DNA from: Kofleriaceae bacterium
GTDB lineage: Bacteria > Myxococcota_A > Polyangia > Haliangiales > Haliangiaceae
Reading direction: 5' to 3'
Assembly (NCBI GenBank): GCA_020633495.1
Contig: JACKDR010000038.1
Span: 1 to 50,622, forward strand
DNA: 50,622 bases
In this document: piece after piece, positions 1 to 8,061 of the stretch
How the letters are laid out: each line of letters starts with the position of its first letter
Position numbering within the stretch: position 1 is the stretch's first letter
Position numbers and translations under genes: made by a program
The notes under the pieces: model-generated
Databases searched by the model: none
What the model saw: the letters and a program-made list of their open reading frames with translations, nothing else
Told to the model about the DNA's origin: nothing

Positions 1-220
1 GCTCCTCGATGTACTCGGTCACGGTGTCCTTCACGCCCTCGCGGAACTTGACCGAGCCGGTCGCGATCTCGCGCAGCGACGTGACCGCCGGCTTGTTGTC
101 GCAGTCGACCAGCGGCGAGGCGCCGCGCGACAGCTGGCGGGCCCGCTCGGCGGCCAGGACGACCAGCGCGAAGCGGTTGGGGACGAGCTCGAGGCAGTCT
201 TCGACGGTAACGCGGGCCAT
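1..220 (-). CDS. rpoZ: RNA polymerase omega subunit (partial, 3' end outside window)
   Basis: Omega is the small subunit that helps fold and hold the beta' subunit of RNA polymerase. The visible 73 residues begin MARVTVEDCLELVPNRFALV and continue with AAERARQLSRGA, the conserved N-terminal signature of omega (MARVTVEDC, NRF, LV, AA.RARQL). The ATG is at 220-218, with a GGAG about 13 bases upstream. The C-terminus runs off the left edge of the window. It is divergent from the UPF0158 gene at 347, so the 126-base gap between them should hold the promoters of both. Confidence 0.93.
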   Translation of the reverse strand, partial: MARVTVEDCLELVPNRFALVVLAAERARQLSRGASPLVDCDNKPAVTSLREIATGSVKFREGVKDTVTEYIEE

Positions 221-346
221 CTTGGGTACTTTGCTCCGGAGAAAGGCGGTCGATACTAACGGACGGGGGCGTGGTGTCAAGCTCGGTTGCAAACCCCTCG
301 ATGCGCCTCTATCCTCTCAAGACCGCGAGCGTTTTGGCCACCGCCC

Positions 347-1093
347 ATGAGCCTGAGACCCATCACATCCCCCGGCCCGGCCGCACCGCGTGATCCGGTC
401 AGCGTCGAGCTCGACTGGGACGCCCTCGAGATCGCCGTCGAGCGCAACGCCTCGGACACCGAGAGCTTCCTCGACCTGACCACCGGCCAGATCGTGACGA
501 TCGTCGCGGGCGACCCCGAGGCGCCGATGCGGCGCCAGCAGGTGTCCGCCAACATCCGCAACTTCCTGCGCATCGAGCCGGCGTCGTCGCGCGAGCAGTA
601 CCGCTGGATGGAGCGCTTCGTCGGCTCGGTCAGCGACGAGCCGCTGCGCGAGCGCCTGATCATCTCCATCGACGGCAAGGGCGCGTTCCGCCGCTTCAAG
701 GACGTGCTGATCGCGTACCCGTCGGAGCGCGAGCGTTGGTTCACGTACCGAGCCGACCTGCTGCACTGGCACATCCACAACTGGCTCGAGGCCAACGGCA
801 TCGCGACCACCAACGCGCCGCCGTGGGGCCAGGTCCAGCCGCCCGCCGAGCTGCCGGTGGTGGCCGGCAAGCCGGTCGTCCACGGCACCGAGGCGCCCGG
901 CGAGGCGCTGCGTCGTCAGGCCCGCGAGCTGATCGAGACGATCCCCGCGATCGATCTGCCGAGCGCGATCGCGTTCCTCGAGTTCCTGCGGGCGCGCAGC
1001 GCCGAGGCCCTGCACCGCGGCGGCGCCGACGGCGGCGCCGATCCCGCGGATCACGACCGCGACCGCGATCGCGATCACGACGAGGACGAGTAG
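347..1093 (+). CDS. UPF0158 family protein
   Basis: This 248-residue protein belongs to UPF0158, whose function is not known. Seen here: an N-terminal acidic stretch followed by SFLDLTTGQIVTIV, then a central block with LRERLIISIDGKGAFRRFKDVL and a WF.YR segment, which are the family's recognisable motifs. The C-terminal 80 residues, including a His/Asp/Arg-rich tail (residues about 235-248), lie outside the family core. An in-frame ATG at 287 would add 20 residues rich in Arg and Pro. The ATG at 347 is preferred because the conserved part starts soon after it. Confidence 0.8.
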   Translation: MSLRPITSPGPAAPRDPVSVELDWDALEIAVERNASDTESFLDLTTGQIVTIVAGDPEAPMRRQQVSANIRNFLRIEPASSREQYRWMERFVGSVSDEPLRERLIISIDGKGAFRRFKDVLIAYPSERERWFTYRADLLHWHIHNWLEANGIATTNAPPWGQVQPPAELPVVAGKPVVHGTEAPGEALRRQARELIETIPAIDLPSAIAFLEFLRARSAEALHRGGADGGADPADHDRDRDRDHDEDE

Positions 1094-1128
1094 CCGTCGC
1101 GCCCGCGTCGGGCGCGGGCCCGACGCGA

Positions 1129-2010
1129 TCAGGCGCGCCGCGGCGGCGTGAAGATCCAGCCGTCGCTGGCCAGCGCGTCGCGCCACGCCGGCGGCCGCTG
1201 CCAGTCGTCGCGCGCCCACAGGTACGCGGTGTAGCCGGCGAGCAGGGCCTCGAAGCAGTGATCGTTCTGCAGCGTGTCCTCGCGGGCCAGCCGGCTCTGC
1301 GGCGCGAACACCAGGTCCGGCATCGCCTCGAGGATCGTCGCCCGGGTCTCCCACGGATCGGCGTCGCGCTTGTAGCCGCGCGCCAGCCGCGGCCCCAGCA
1401 GCGCGGCCACGGTCGCCTGCGGCGACACCTCGATCAGGCGCTCGTGCAGGGCCAGCCCGGCGCCGGCGAGGCGACGCACGAGGTGGTGCGCGCGCGCCGC
1501 GACCTGGCCGACCGACGAGCCCAGCGCGGTCGCCGGCAACAGCCCCTGCTCGAAGCACGCGACCACCTCGGTGGCGCGGTGCGCGTACGGCAACAGCCGC
1601 GGGCCCGAGCGCGACGACCGCGAACGTCGCGACGTCACCGCGCGCATCGCGGCGCCGCGGCCGGCCAGCGCCGACTCCTGCTCGGCCTCGCCGAGCGCGC
1701 GGCCCTCGTCGCGCAGCCACGCCACCGCGGGATCGACGCAGGCGTCGACGCCCGGGCACGCCGGCACGACGCAGCGGGCGCACGCCGGCGCGGTCAGCGG
1801 GGCGTCGATCGCGACCACCGCGTCGGCGCCGACCGCGGCGAGCTGGTCGGCGAGGGTGTCGTCCCGCCACGGCTCGCCGTGGCAGCGGGTCGAGACGTCG
1901 TCGACCTGGACGGTCCCGTCGGCGCGGCGCGACAGCCGGGCGACCGCGGTGGTCTTGCCACGCGCGCCTCCGAGGTCGACGCCGACGTATCGGACGAAGG
2001 GACGGGGCAC
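1129..2010 (-). CDS. DUF429 family protein (RNase H-fold, putative nuclease)
   Basis: This 293-residue protein has YVGVDLGGARGKT near the N-terminus and AVVAIDAPL near residue 70. These two acidic strands are typical of DUF429 proteins, a family with a predicted RNase H-like fold and no settled function. A Cys-rich patch with five Cys residues (about residues 77-91) follows and could bind metal; this is inference. The GTG start at 2010 is chosen because an AAGGAGAG ribosome binding site sits 6 bases upstream. The gene is divergent from the TPR gene at 2061, and its 3' end faces the UPF0158 gene. Confidence 0.72.
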   Translation of the reverse strand: MPRPFVRYVGVDLGGARGKTTAVARLSRRADGTVQVDDVSTRCHGEPWRDDTLADQLAAVGADAVVAIDAPLTAPACARCVVPACPGVDACVDPAVAWLRDEGRALGEAEQESALAGRGAAMRAVTSRRSRSSRSGPRLLPYAHRATEVVACFEQGLLPATALGSSVGQVAARAHHLVRRLAGAGLALHERLIEVSPQATVAALLGPRLARGYKRDADPWETRATILEAMPDLVFAPQSRLAREDTLQNDHCFEALLAGYTAYLWARDDWQRPPAWRDALASDGWIFTPPRRA

Positions 2011-2060
2011 CTCTCTCCTTGTAGCACGGAGGCTCGGCCGGGCGCCGGACCCAGGCTACA

Positions 2061-2405
2061 TTGGCCGCCGTGGACCGGATCAGCACGTTTCAGTCGTTCA
2101 TCGCCCGCAGCCCCGCGGACCCGTTCCCGCGCTACGGGCTGGCCATGGAGTACAAGAGCCAGGGCCGCCTCGACGAGGCGCGCGCCGCGTTCGTCGAGCT
2201 GCTCGACGGCTTCCCCGACTACGTGCCGGCCTACCTGCAGGCCGGCAACGTGCTGGTCGCGCTCGGCGATCGCGCCGGCGCCGTGAAGGTCTTGCGCGCC
2301 GGGCTCGGCGCCGCCGGCGCCAAGGGCGACCACCACGCCCGCGGCGAGCTCGCCGACGCGCTGGCCGAGCTCGACCCCGACGGCGGCGTCGACGGCGACG
2401 GTTGA
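2061..2405 (+). CDS. small tetratricopeptide-repeat protein
   Basis: This 114-residue soluble protein is made of about two and a half TPR units: FPRYGLAMEYKSQGRLDEA, VPAYLQAGNVLVALGDRAGA and a partial third ending in LADALAEL. TPRs mediate protein-protein contacts, and no partner can be named. The start is either TTG at 2061, which has a weak CCAGG in front, or GTG at 2070; both keep the whole repeat region. The stop codon overlaps a strong -35 hexamer for the tRNA gene that follows. The C-terminus is a short Gly/Asp tail. Confidence 0.75.
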   Translation: MAAVDRISTFQSFIARSPADPFPRYGLAMEYKSQGRLDEARAAFVELLDGFPDYVPAYLQAGNVLVALGDRAGAVKVLRAGLGAAGAKGDHHARGELADALAELDPDGGVDGDG

Positions 2406-2430
2406 CAACACGCGGATCGCCGATCAGGAT
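2402..2430 (+). promoter_or_regulatory. sigma-70-type promoter of the tRNA-Leu gene
   Basis: A perfect TTGACA at 2402-2407 is followed after exactly 17 bases by CAGGAT at 2425-2430. Transcription should start near 2437, just before the tRNA at 2442. The -35 box overlaps the stop codon of the upstream TPR gene, so the tRNA promoter is embedded in the end of that gene. Confidence 0.6.
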
Positions 2431-2441
2431 GGGCGCTCCGA

Positions 2442-2523
2442 GCCGGGGTGGAGAAATGGTAGACTCGGGGGTCTCAAAAGCCCCTTCCCTCGCGGAGTGT
2501 CGGTTCGAGTCCGACCCCCGGCA
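2442..2523 (+). tRNA. tRNA-Leu (anticodon CAA)
   Basis: The 82-nt gene folds as a class II tRNA. The acceptor stem GCCGGGG (2442-2448) pairs with CCCCGGC (2516-2522), with discriminator A at 2523. The anticodon stem GGGGT/GCCCC carries loop CTCAAAA with anticodon CAA at 2475-2477, which reads TTG codons. A long variable arm follows, then the T arm GTCGG-TTCGAGT-CCGAC. The 3' CCA is not encoded (CGA follows), so it must be added by CCA nucleotidyltransferase. Confidence 0.95.
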
Positions 2524-2531
2524 CGACGAGA

Positions 2532-3515
2532 TCAGGCAGCGGTGGTGGTGGTGGCGTCGAGGAGGACCTTGCCGATCGTCGCGCGCGCCTCGAGCGCGCG
2601 GTGCGCGTCGGCGGCGGCCGCCAGCGGCACGACGCGATCGATCGTGACCGCGAGCTCGCCGCGCGCCGCCCAGCCGAGGACGTCGCCGGCGCGCGCCCGC
2701 AGCTCGTCGCGGGTGGCGACGTGGTCGAACAGCGTCGGCCGGGTCACGAACAGCGAGCCCTTGCGGTTGAGCAGCTGCAGATCGAAGGGCTCGACCGGGC
2801 CCGAGGCCTGGCCGAACAGCACCATCATGCCGCGCGGCCGCAGCGCGTCGAGGCCGCGCAGGAAGGTCGTGCGCCCGACCGCGTCGTAGACGACGTCGAC
2901 GCCGCGACCGTCGGTGAGGCGGCGCGCCTCGTCGGCGAAGTCGACCTCGGTGTAGCGGATGACGTGGTGACAGCCGGCGGCGCGGGCGCGCGCCGCCTTG
3001 GCCTCGGTCGACACCGTGCCGATCACGGTGGCGCCGGCGCGGCGCGCGAGCTGCACGATCAGCAGGCCGGCACCGCCGGCGGCGGCGTGGACCAGGCAGG
3101 TGTGCCCGGCGGCGAGCGGGAACGTCGAGCGCGTCAGGTAGTGCGCGGTCAGGCCCTGCAGCATCAGCGCGGCGGCGGCGCGGCTGTCGAGCGTGTCGGG
3201 CACCGGCACCAGCTGCTCGGCCGGCGCGATGACGTGGGTCGCGTACGAGCCGGCGACGCTGGTCCACGCCACCCGGGTGCCCGGCACCAGCGCGGCGCCG
3301 GCGCCGACCGCCTCGACCACGCCGGCGCCCTCGCGGCCGAGCGCGATCGGGCGGGGCAGCGGGTACAGGCCGGTCCGGTGGTAGACGTCGATGTAGTTGA
3401 CCCCGGCGAAGTCGACCCGGACCAGGGCCTGGCCGGGGCCGGGCGCCGGGGTCGACAGCTCGTCGAGCTGCAGCCGCTCGGGCCCGCCGGGCTCGTGGAC
3501 GCGGATGGCGTGCAT
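2532..3515 (-). CDS. zinc-less quinone oxidoreductase / zeta-crystallin-like MDR reductase
   Basis: This 327-residue member of the medium-chain dehydrogenase/reductase superfamily would reduce a quinone or enone with NADPH. It starts MHAIRVHEPGGPE and has the family motifs FAGVNYIDVYHRTGLYPLP, GREGAGVVEAVG and VHAAAGGAGLLIVQLAR, the last being the Rossmann nucleotide-binding turn. C-terminal elements such as MMVLFGQASG and TIGKVLLD also match quinone oxidoreductases. The zinc-binding cysteines of classical alcohol dehydrogenases are absent. The reading frame is open further upstream, but similarity begins at the ATG at 3515. Its 3' end lies only 8 bases from the tRNA, in convergent orientation. 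Confidence 0.88.
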   Translation of the reverse strand: MHAIRVHEPGGPERLQLDELSTPAPGPGQALVRVDFAGVNYIDVYHRTGLYPLPRPIALGREGAGVVEAVGAGAALVPGTRVAWTSVAGSYATHVIAPAEQLVPVPDTLDSRAAAALMLQGLTAHYLTRSTFPLAAGHTCLVHAAAGGAGLLIVQLARRAGATVIGTVSTEAKAARARAAGCHHVIRYTEVDFADEARRLTDGRGVDVVYDAVGRTTFLRGLDALRPRGMMVLFGQASGPVEPFDLQLLNRKGSLFVTRPTLFDHVATRDELRARAGDVLGWAARGELAVTIDRVVPLAAAADAHRALEARATIGKVLLDATTTTAA

Positions 3516-3890
3516 GGCCGCGAGGCTACCCCGGGCGCCGGTGGCCCGGCGCCGCGCCGGGGTGTGCGCGGCGCCACGTTGAAGAAAGTAGAAAGTTCCA
3601 CTTGCAACATTGAGCAGGCTTCGACTAGGTTTCGTCTCGCCGCTGAGGACCTCCTCGAAGCCGGTTTGAAACAGGTACCGGGGTCCGGCCCGGGGAGGTC
3701 CGAGGCGGTCATTGAGCTTCCTGCGGTCGCGCCGAGGCACCCCGTCTTCAACTTGCGGGCTCCCCTCCCCAGCCTCGGCGCGACCGCGGATTTTCGTCAC
3801 ACCGGCGAGGCGCCCGGGCGGCTGCGGCTGCGATCACGGGCCAGCAGCCATTCGTTGTGGTCTCCGGGCGGTTCTGCCACGATCGCCGCG
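3516..3890. other. 375-bp divergent intergenic region with nested inverted repeats
   Basis: No convincing gene is seen here. The stretch 3580-3645 is less GC-rich than its surroundings. An 8-bp inverted repeat (GGACCTCC at 3647-3654 and GGAGGTCC at 3694-3701) encloses a 5-bp hairpin (CCGGT/ACCGG). A 16-bp perfect inverted repeat follows at 3723-3738 and 3772-3787. The promoters of the oxidoreductase gene (minus) and the lipoprotein gene (plus) should lie here. The repeats could be a structured leader RNA, an operator or a small palindromic element; the sequence alone does not decide. Confidence 0.5.
3723..3787. repeat. 16-bp perfect inverted repeat with 33-base spacer
   Basis: GCGGTCGCGCCGAGGC at 3723-3738 is the exact reverse complement of 3772-3787. 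No T-run follows on either side, so it is not a normal intrinsic terminator. It lies about 100 bases before the start of the lipoprotein gene at 3891. Confidence 0.65.
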
Positions 3891-4691
3891 ATGGCGCGCC
3901 CGTCCGGTAGCTCTCTCCTGTCCGTCGCCGTGGCCCTGGCGGTGCCCGGGCTGGTCGCCTGCGCGTCCGGCCAGGCCGGCGATCCGGATGCCACGGTCGG
4001 CGACCGCCCGGACGCGACGGTGTCGATCGACGCGCCGTCGATCGACGCCTCCCCGATCGACGCGATGCCGATCGACGGCGCCGCGATCGACGCGATGCCG
4101 ATCGACGGCGCCGCGATCGACGCGATGCCGATCGACGGCCTGCCGATCGACGCGATGCCGATCGACGGCCTGCCGATCGACGCCAACTGCACCGTCCAGA
4201 CCGTCCAGCTGCTGACCAACCCCAGCTTCGACGCGTCGCCGCAGGGCACCGGCTGGGTCCAGGTGCCGTTCGACGCCGCCTACCCGCTGATCGACGTCCC
4301 CGCGGTCACCGCCGACACCACGCCGTACAGCGTGTGGATGGGCGGCTTCCTCAGCGCCACCGACAGCCTGTACCAGACCGTCGCGATCCCGGCGGGGGCG
4401 ACCGGCCTCAACCTGCGCGGCAAGCGCTGGATCGGCACCGAGGAGACCGGCACCAGCGCGTTCGACACCGTGCGCCTGCAGATCCGGTCGTCGGCGGGCG
4501 CGCTGCTCGAGCAGCTGGTGCAGTGGTCCAACGTCGACAACGGCACCGCGTGGACGTCGTTCGTGCTGACGCCCACCGGCAACTACGCGGGCCAGACGAT
4601 CCGCGTCTACGCCGAGTCGAGCACCGACTCGACGCTCAACACCAACTTCTTCTTCGACACCTGGGTGCTCGAGGCGACGGTCTGCCAGTAG
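3891..4691 (+). CDS. lipoprotein with Ile-Asp-Ala repeat linker and jelly-roll-like C-terminal domain
   Basis: This 266-residue protein has a signal peptide ending in the lipobox LVAC (Cys near residue 24). An unusual linker of 5-residue repeats of the type xxIDA/xxIDG follows (about residues 44-98), then a domain starting CTVQTVQLLTNPSFD. The phrase NPSFD, the GTGW.Q segment and the final FFFDTWVLEATVC resemble the beta-sandwich modules seen in carbohydrate-binding or discoidin-like proteins. The linker probably spaces the domain away from the membrane. The substrate is not recognisable. A second lipoprotein gene follows 25 bases later in the same direction. Confidence 0.72.
   Translation: MARPSGSSLLSVAVALAVPGLVACASGQAGDPDATVGDRPDATVSIDAPSIDASPIDAMPIDGAAIDAMPIDGAAIDAMPIDGLPIDAMPIDGLPIDANCTVQTVQLLTNPSFDASPQGTGWVQVPFDAAYPLIDVPAVTADTTPYSVWMGGFLSATDSLYQTVAIPAGATGLNLRGKRWIGTEETGTSAFDTVRLQIRSSAGALLEQLVQWSNVDNGTAWTSFVLTPTGNYAGQTIRVYAESSTDSTLNTNFFFDTWVLEATVCQ
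4021..4182 (+). repeat. in-frame tandem repeat (15/30-bp units) coding for IDA/IDG pentapeptides
   Basis: About eleven 15-bp units built on ATCGACG are arranged partly as near-identical 30-bp pairs (ATCGACGCGATGCCG plus ATCGACGGCGCCGCG or ...CTGCCG). Copy-number change would lengthen or shorten the lipoprotein linker without shifting the frame. Confidence 0.8.
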
Positions 4692-4716
4692 CGGGCGGCT
4701 GCGGTATGATCGCGCC

Positions 4717-5244
4717 ATGCGCCGCACGCTGATCGCCGTCGTCGTGCTGATCGCGGCGGTCGCCGCGGTCGGGTGCTCGCGCGCCGGCGAGGAGAGCGAG
4801 GCCAAGCGGGCGCCCAAGACCCCGCCGCCGCCCGCGGTCGAGGTGCCCGACGACCTGCAGATCGCGGTGACGATCGACGGCCGCGACGCGCCGCCGTTGA
4901 CCGCCGCGCGGCTGCGCGCCGTCGAGCCCGACTTCCACGACGCCGAGCGCCGGGCGTGGCGCATCGTCCACCTGGTGCCCGAGGCCGATCGCGCCGGCGC
5001 GATCATCGAGGCCCGCGGGCCCAGCGGCGTGTCGATCAAGGTGCCGCGCCCCGACGACGCGCAGCAGCCGCAGCCGGTGCTGTTCCTGACCCGGCGCGGC
5101 GACGTCGTCGTCGCGGTGATGGATCCCGCCAACCCGTTCCCGGCGTTCCACGGCCAGGGCGGCCAGCTGCGCCGCCCCGGCGACGCCACGCCCCGGCTGT
5201 CGCCGGTGGTCGCGCTCGCGATCGATCACCCGGTCGCGCCGTAG
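4717..5244 (+). CDS. small lipoprotein of unknown function
   Basis: This 175-residue protein starts MRRTLIAVVVLIAAVAAVGC, a signal peptide with lipobox AVGC (Cys at residue 20), so it should be lipid-anchored in the envelope. A Pro-rich spacer (KTPPPPAVEVP) precedes a soluble domain of about 130 residues containing LQIAVTIDGRDAPPLTAARL. That pattern suggests a beta-rich fold. No family is recognised. It lies 25 bases downstream of the larger lipoprotein gene and is probably cotranscribed with it; the next gene on the right is convergent. Confidence 0.7.
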   Translation: MRRTLIAVVVLIAAVAAVGCSRAGEESEAKRAPKTPPPPAVEVPDDLQIAVTIDGRDAPPLTAARLRAVEPDFHDAERRAWRIVHLVPEADRAGAIIEARGPSGVSIKVPRPDDAQQPQPVLFLTRRGDVVVAVMDPANPFPAFHGQGGQLRRPGDATPRLSPVVALAIDHPVAP

Positions 5245-5259
5245 CGCGGGCGCGGCCGC

Positions 5260-6368
5260 TCACGCGGCGCGGGTGAACCACGCCGCGGTCGGGGCGCCAT
5301 CGCCGGGCAGCAGCAGCGCGACCGCGTCAACCGGCGGGGCGCCGCGGCCGATCGCCAGCGTGCCCGGGCCGAGCCGCTCGGCCCAGGCGTGGCCGACCAG
5401 GCCGAAGGTCATGCGCGCGTTGATCTCGACCAGCGGGCGCAGCCGGGGCGCGCCGCCGACGCGGTGGACCAGGGCGTCGACGCCGAACGGGCCGCGGTGC
5501 CCGAGCGCGGCCAGCGCGGCGCCGGCGGCGCGGGCGGCCTCGGCGACGGCGTCGGCGTGGGCGGCGACCAGCGGATCGTCGGTGCTGATCGCGACCCCGG
5601 CGAAGCCGCCGCCGTCGTCGCTGTGCAGGCGAGGCGCCGGCAACCGCGCGCCCGCGCCGGCGGCGCCGACGACGCCGACCTGGCCGAGGTCGCCGACCCG
5701 GTCGAGCCACGGCTCGACCACCAGCGCCAGCGCGGGCCAGCAGGCGGGCGAGGCGGGCGCGGGTCGGCGGATCGATCGCGGCGCCGCGGCGGCGGACCTG
5801 GTCGCGGCCGGCGGCGCAGATCGCGGCCTTGGCGACCCACGCGCCGGTGGCGCTGGCGGCGGCGGCGGCGGCGATCGCGTCGTCGACAGCGGCGAGGTCG
5901 GTGACCGCGGTGGCGCCGTCGAGCGCGGCGCCCAGCGTGGCGGCGACGGCGGCGGCGAGCCGGCGGTCGTTGCCGGCGCGAGCGATCGCGACGGCGTCGC
6001 CGGCGGCCAGGGTGCCACGCCGCGGCGGTCGCCGGCGTCGTGGCGACGGCGGTGGCGGGCGCGGCGGTGGACCCGGCCGGGGCGCGGCGGGCCGCGGTCG
6101 CGCCCCACGCCGCGCACGCGGTGTCCGGTTCGCCGGACGTCGCGGCCGGGGCGCCGCGCACCGCCAGCGTCACCCGGGGCGCCGCGACCTCGGGCAGCCG
6201 CGCCGCCGCCACCGGCGCGATCACCTCGACCACGTCGCCGTCGTCGAGCGCGAGCCCGCGCAGCAGCGTGCCGAGCCCGGCGATCATCGCGCGCACCGGC
6301 GCCGGCAGCGCCGGGCCGCCGGTCCACTCGACCTCGCAGTCGAGGTTGGCGACCAGCCGGCGCGGCAT
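5260..6368 (-). pseudogene. ATP-grasp-like protein, broken by two frameshifts
   Basis: Three reading frames must be joined to give one protein of about 368 residues. The N-terminal part (6368 to about 6012) starts MPRRLVANLDCEVEWTGG. The middle part (about 6010 to 5740) reads LAAGDAVAIARAGNDRRL and later GAWVAKAAICAAGRD. The C-terminal part (about 5735 to 5260) contains ALALVVEPWLDRVG and then FGVDALVH...PLVEINARMTFGLVGHAWAERL. The EINAR segment and the paired lysine region are typical of ATP-grasp ligases. Both breaks fit one extra C in a CCC run (near 6013 and near 5738), so either the gene has decayed or the assembly has two indels. The ATG at 6368 shares one base with the stop codon of the DUF455 gene upstream, which shows translational coupling. 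The substrate is unknown. Confidence 0.6.
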
Positions 6369-7171
6369 CACCGCGGGCCGCCGCCCGGGCGCCTGGGGTC
6401 GATCGCCTCGAGCCGGGCGATGAAGTCGTCGGAGATACCGGCGGCGCGCCGGGCCTCGACGTCGAGGTCACGGCCGCGCGCCCGCGCCGGGCCCAGCGGG
6501 AACTCGACGTGGGCGCGGTAGGTGTCCCAGGGGTCGGCGTCGGGCGCCAGGGTCTCGACCCAGCGCCACGCGAAGCGGACGTGGCCGATCTCGTCGGCGT
6601 GGACCTGGTCGAGGACCTCGGCGGTGGCGTCGTCGCCGACCTCGCGGGCGGCGCGGGCGTACTCGCCGGCGAAGTCGAGGTTGGCCTGCTCGAAGGTCAG
6701 CCCCATCGCGCACAGGAACCGCAGCGGCGACGGCGGCGACGGCAGCCGGTTCCAGAAGTGCCCGGTCACCGGGTGATCGCCGAACCCGACGCCGTGCGCG
6801 GCCAGCCGCGCCGCGTACAGCGCGAAGTGGCGCTGCTCGTCGGCGATGATGCCGATCAGCCCGGCGCGGAACGGCCGCGGCGCGTCGGGGAAGGCGAGCA
6901 CCGCCCACGCGAACAGCTCGACCGCCTGCAGCTCGTGGTTGGCGAGCGCGTGGATGATGCGGGCGCGCTGCGCCGGATCCCGCATGCCCTGGATCGGCGG
7001 CACCGAGACCTTGCGGTGGTGCGTGATCTGCAGCGACGCCGGCCGCCGCGGTGCCGCCACCAGCTCCGGCGGCCCGTCGTCGTCGAGCTCCAGCCCCGCC
7101 GGCGGCGGCGCGAGCTTGCCCTCGAGCGTCTCGGCGTCGAGCAGGGCGCGGGCGTAGGCGCGGGCGTGCAC
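6368..7171 (-). CDS. DUF455 family ferritin-like protein
   Basis: This 267-residue helical protein matches DUF455, a ferritin-like family. It has NHELQAVELFAWAVLAFPDAP, ADEQRHFALYAARL, the signature LRFLCAMGLTFEQANLDFAGEYA, and ADEIGHVRFAWRW. The Glu and ExxH motifs are the expected di-metal ligands. The GTG at 7171 (MHARAYARALLDAETLEGKL) is chosen because family similarity starts there; the frame stays open upstream into low-quality sequence. Its stop codon overlaps the start of the ATP-grasp-like gene, so the two probably act together. A partial second copy of the gene lies at 8281-8600. Confidence 0.82.
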   Translation of the reverse strand: MHARAYARALLDAETLEGKLAPPPAGLELDDDGPPELVAAPRRPASLQITHHRKVSVPPIQGMRDPAQRARIIHALANHELQAVELFAWAVLAFPDAPRPFRAGLIGIIADEQRHFALYAARLAAHGVGFGDHPVTGHFWNRLPSPPSPLRFLCAMGLTFEQANLDFAGEYARAAREVGDDATAEVLDQVHADEIGHVRFAWRWVETLAPDADPWDTYRAHVEFPLGPARARGRDLDVEARRAAGISDDFIARLEAIDPRRPGGGPR

Positions 7172-7305
7172 GGCCCAACCATGCCCGATCCGGGGCGGTC
7201 GCGGCGAGGGCCTCCGCGGCCGCTTGCGTCGCGACCACCTGAGTCGATGGCGGTCCCTGCAGGGAGACGCCGACCACAGCACGGGGCCCCCCTATGCAGC
7301 CAGCG

Positions 7306-8061
7306 TCACGAGTCCGGCCACGTCACGTCCTCGGCGCCCGGTGGCATGAGCTCCGGAACCGGGCCGTCGAGCTGGATCCCGTCCGGTCCGATCCACTGGC
7401 GGTATCGCGGATGACACTCAGAATCGTCCACCTTCCAGGCTCCACCGGCGAGGGTGACCAGCGCTCGAAGTTCCCCGAGGAAGCGGTTGAGCCGGGGCGT
7501 GTGCTGTAGCGCCAGCTCGCGGTTGTCAAACCAGCGTTTGTAGTCGGCCCAAGGGTGTTCAGCCCCGTGGACGAAGGGAAACCAGATATCCGAGTGCAAG
7601 TAAACTGCGACCTCCGCGTCCCTGCGAGCGGGCACCGAAGGGGCACCTTCGTACTCGATGCGGAGCCCGAAGAACCGTACGGGCGGTTCTCCAAGCGTGC
7701 GAAAGCCCCGGGGCATCGACTCAGCTGTGGGCTCGAGCTGGCGCCTCAGCCTTGCCAGATCGTCAACGTGCCCGTCTACCACGTTGCCGTCGCGATCGAA
7801 CCAGGACATTCGAGCACTGGACGTGTCACCTGCGCGTCGCCTGAAGAGTTCGAGGACGTGGTCCTCGCGCCAGCGTCGCCGGGTGTAGGTCGCAACGTCC
7901 TCGGCGTCGGAGCTGCTGCATCGGTAGACTTGGTATTCGTTCCCGAGTTCGAGGACGCGCAACACCAGCGCCAGCAAGTCGTCCGGTGCGTCGACGAGCC
8001 GTCGCAGATCCATGAGCCATGTTGCGATGGGCTGGTCCGTCTGGATCCAGTGGTTCTTCAT
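7306..8061 (-). CDS. putative immunity protein of a polymorphic toxin, copy A
   Basis: This 251-residue soluble protein starts MKNHWIQTDQPIATWLMDL and belongs to no family I can name. It is a diverged paralogue, roughly half identical by eye, of the protein at 8612-9373: both share the start, the block SDIWFPFV, the block HTPRLNRFL and the end of the protein (identical apart from the last residue). The second half also resembles the protein carried on the 698-bp repeat. Its ATG overlaps the TGA of an upstream toxin-like tail (TGATG), the usual layout of toxin-immunity pairs. The role is inferred from this layout and from the tandem paralogy. Codons here end in A or T more often than in the flanking housekeeping genes. 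Confidence 0.6.
   Translation of the reverse strand: MKNHWIQTDQPIATWLMDLRRLVDAPDDLLALVLRVLELGNEYQVYRCSSSDAEDVATYTRRRWREDHVLELFRRRAGDTSSARMSWFDRDGNVVDGHVDDLARLRRQLEPTAESMPRGFRTLGEPPVRFFGLRIEYEGAPSVPARRDAEVAVYLHSDIWFPFVHGAEHPWADYKRWFDNRELALQHTPRLNRFLGELRALVTLAGGAWKVDDSECHPRYRQWIGPDGIQLDGPVPELMPPGAEDVTWPDS

Noticed and set aside
4021..4182. The regular 30-bp repeats as a CRISPR array
   Set aside because: There are no unique spacers between repeats. The units are in frame and code for a lipoprotein linker.
7172..7305. Extending the DUF455 gene upstream to 7282
   Set aside because: The added residues are Arg/Pro-rich and unlike the family. The family N-terminus (HARAYARALLDAETLEGKL) begins at the GTG at 7171.
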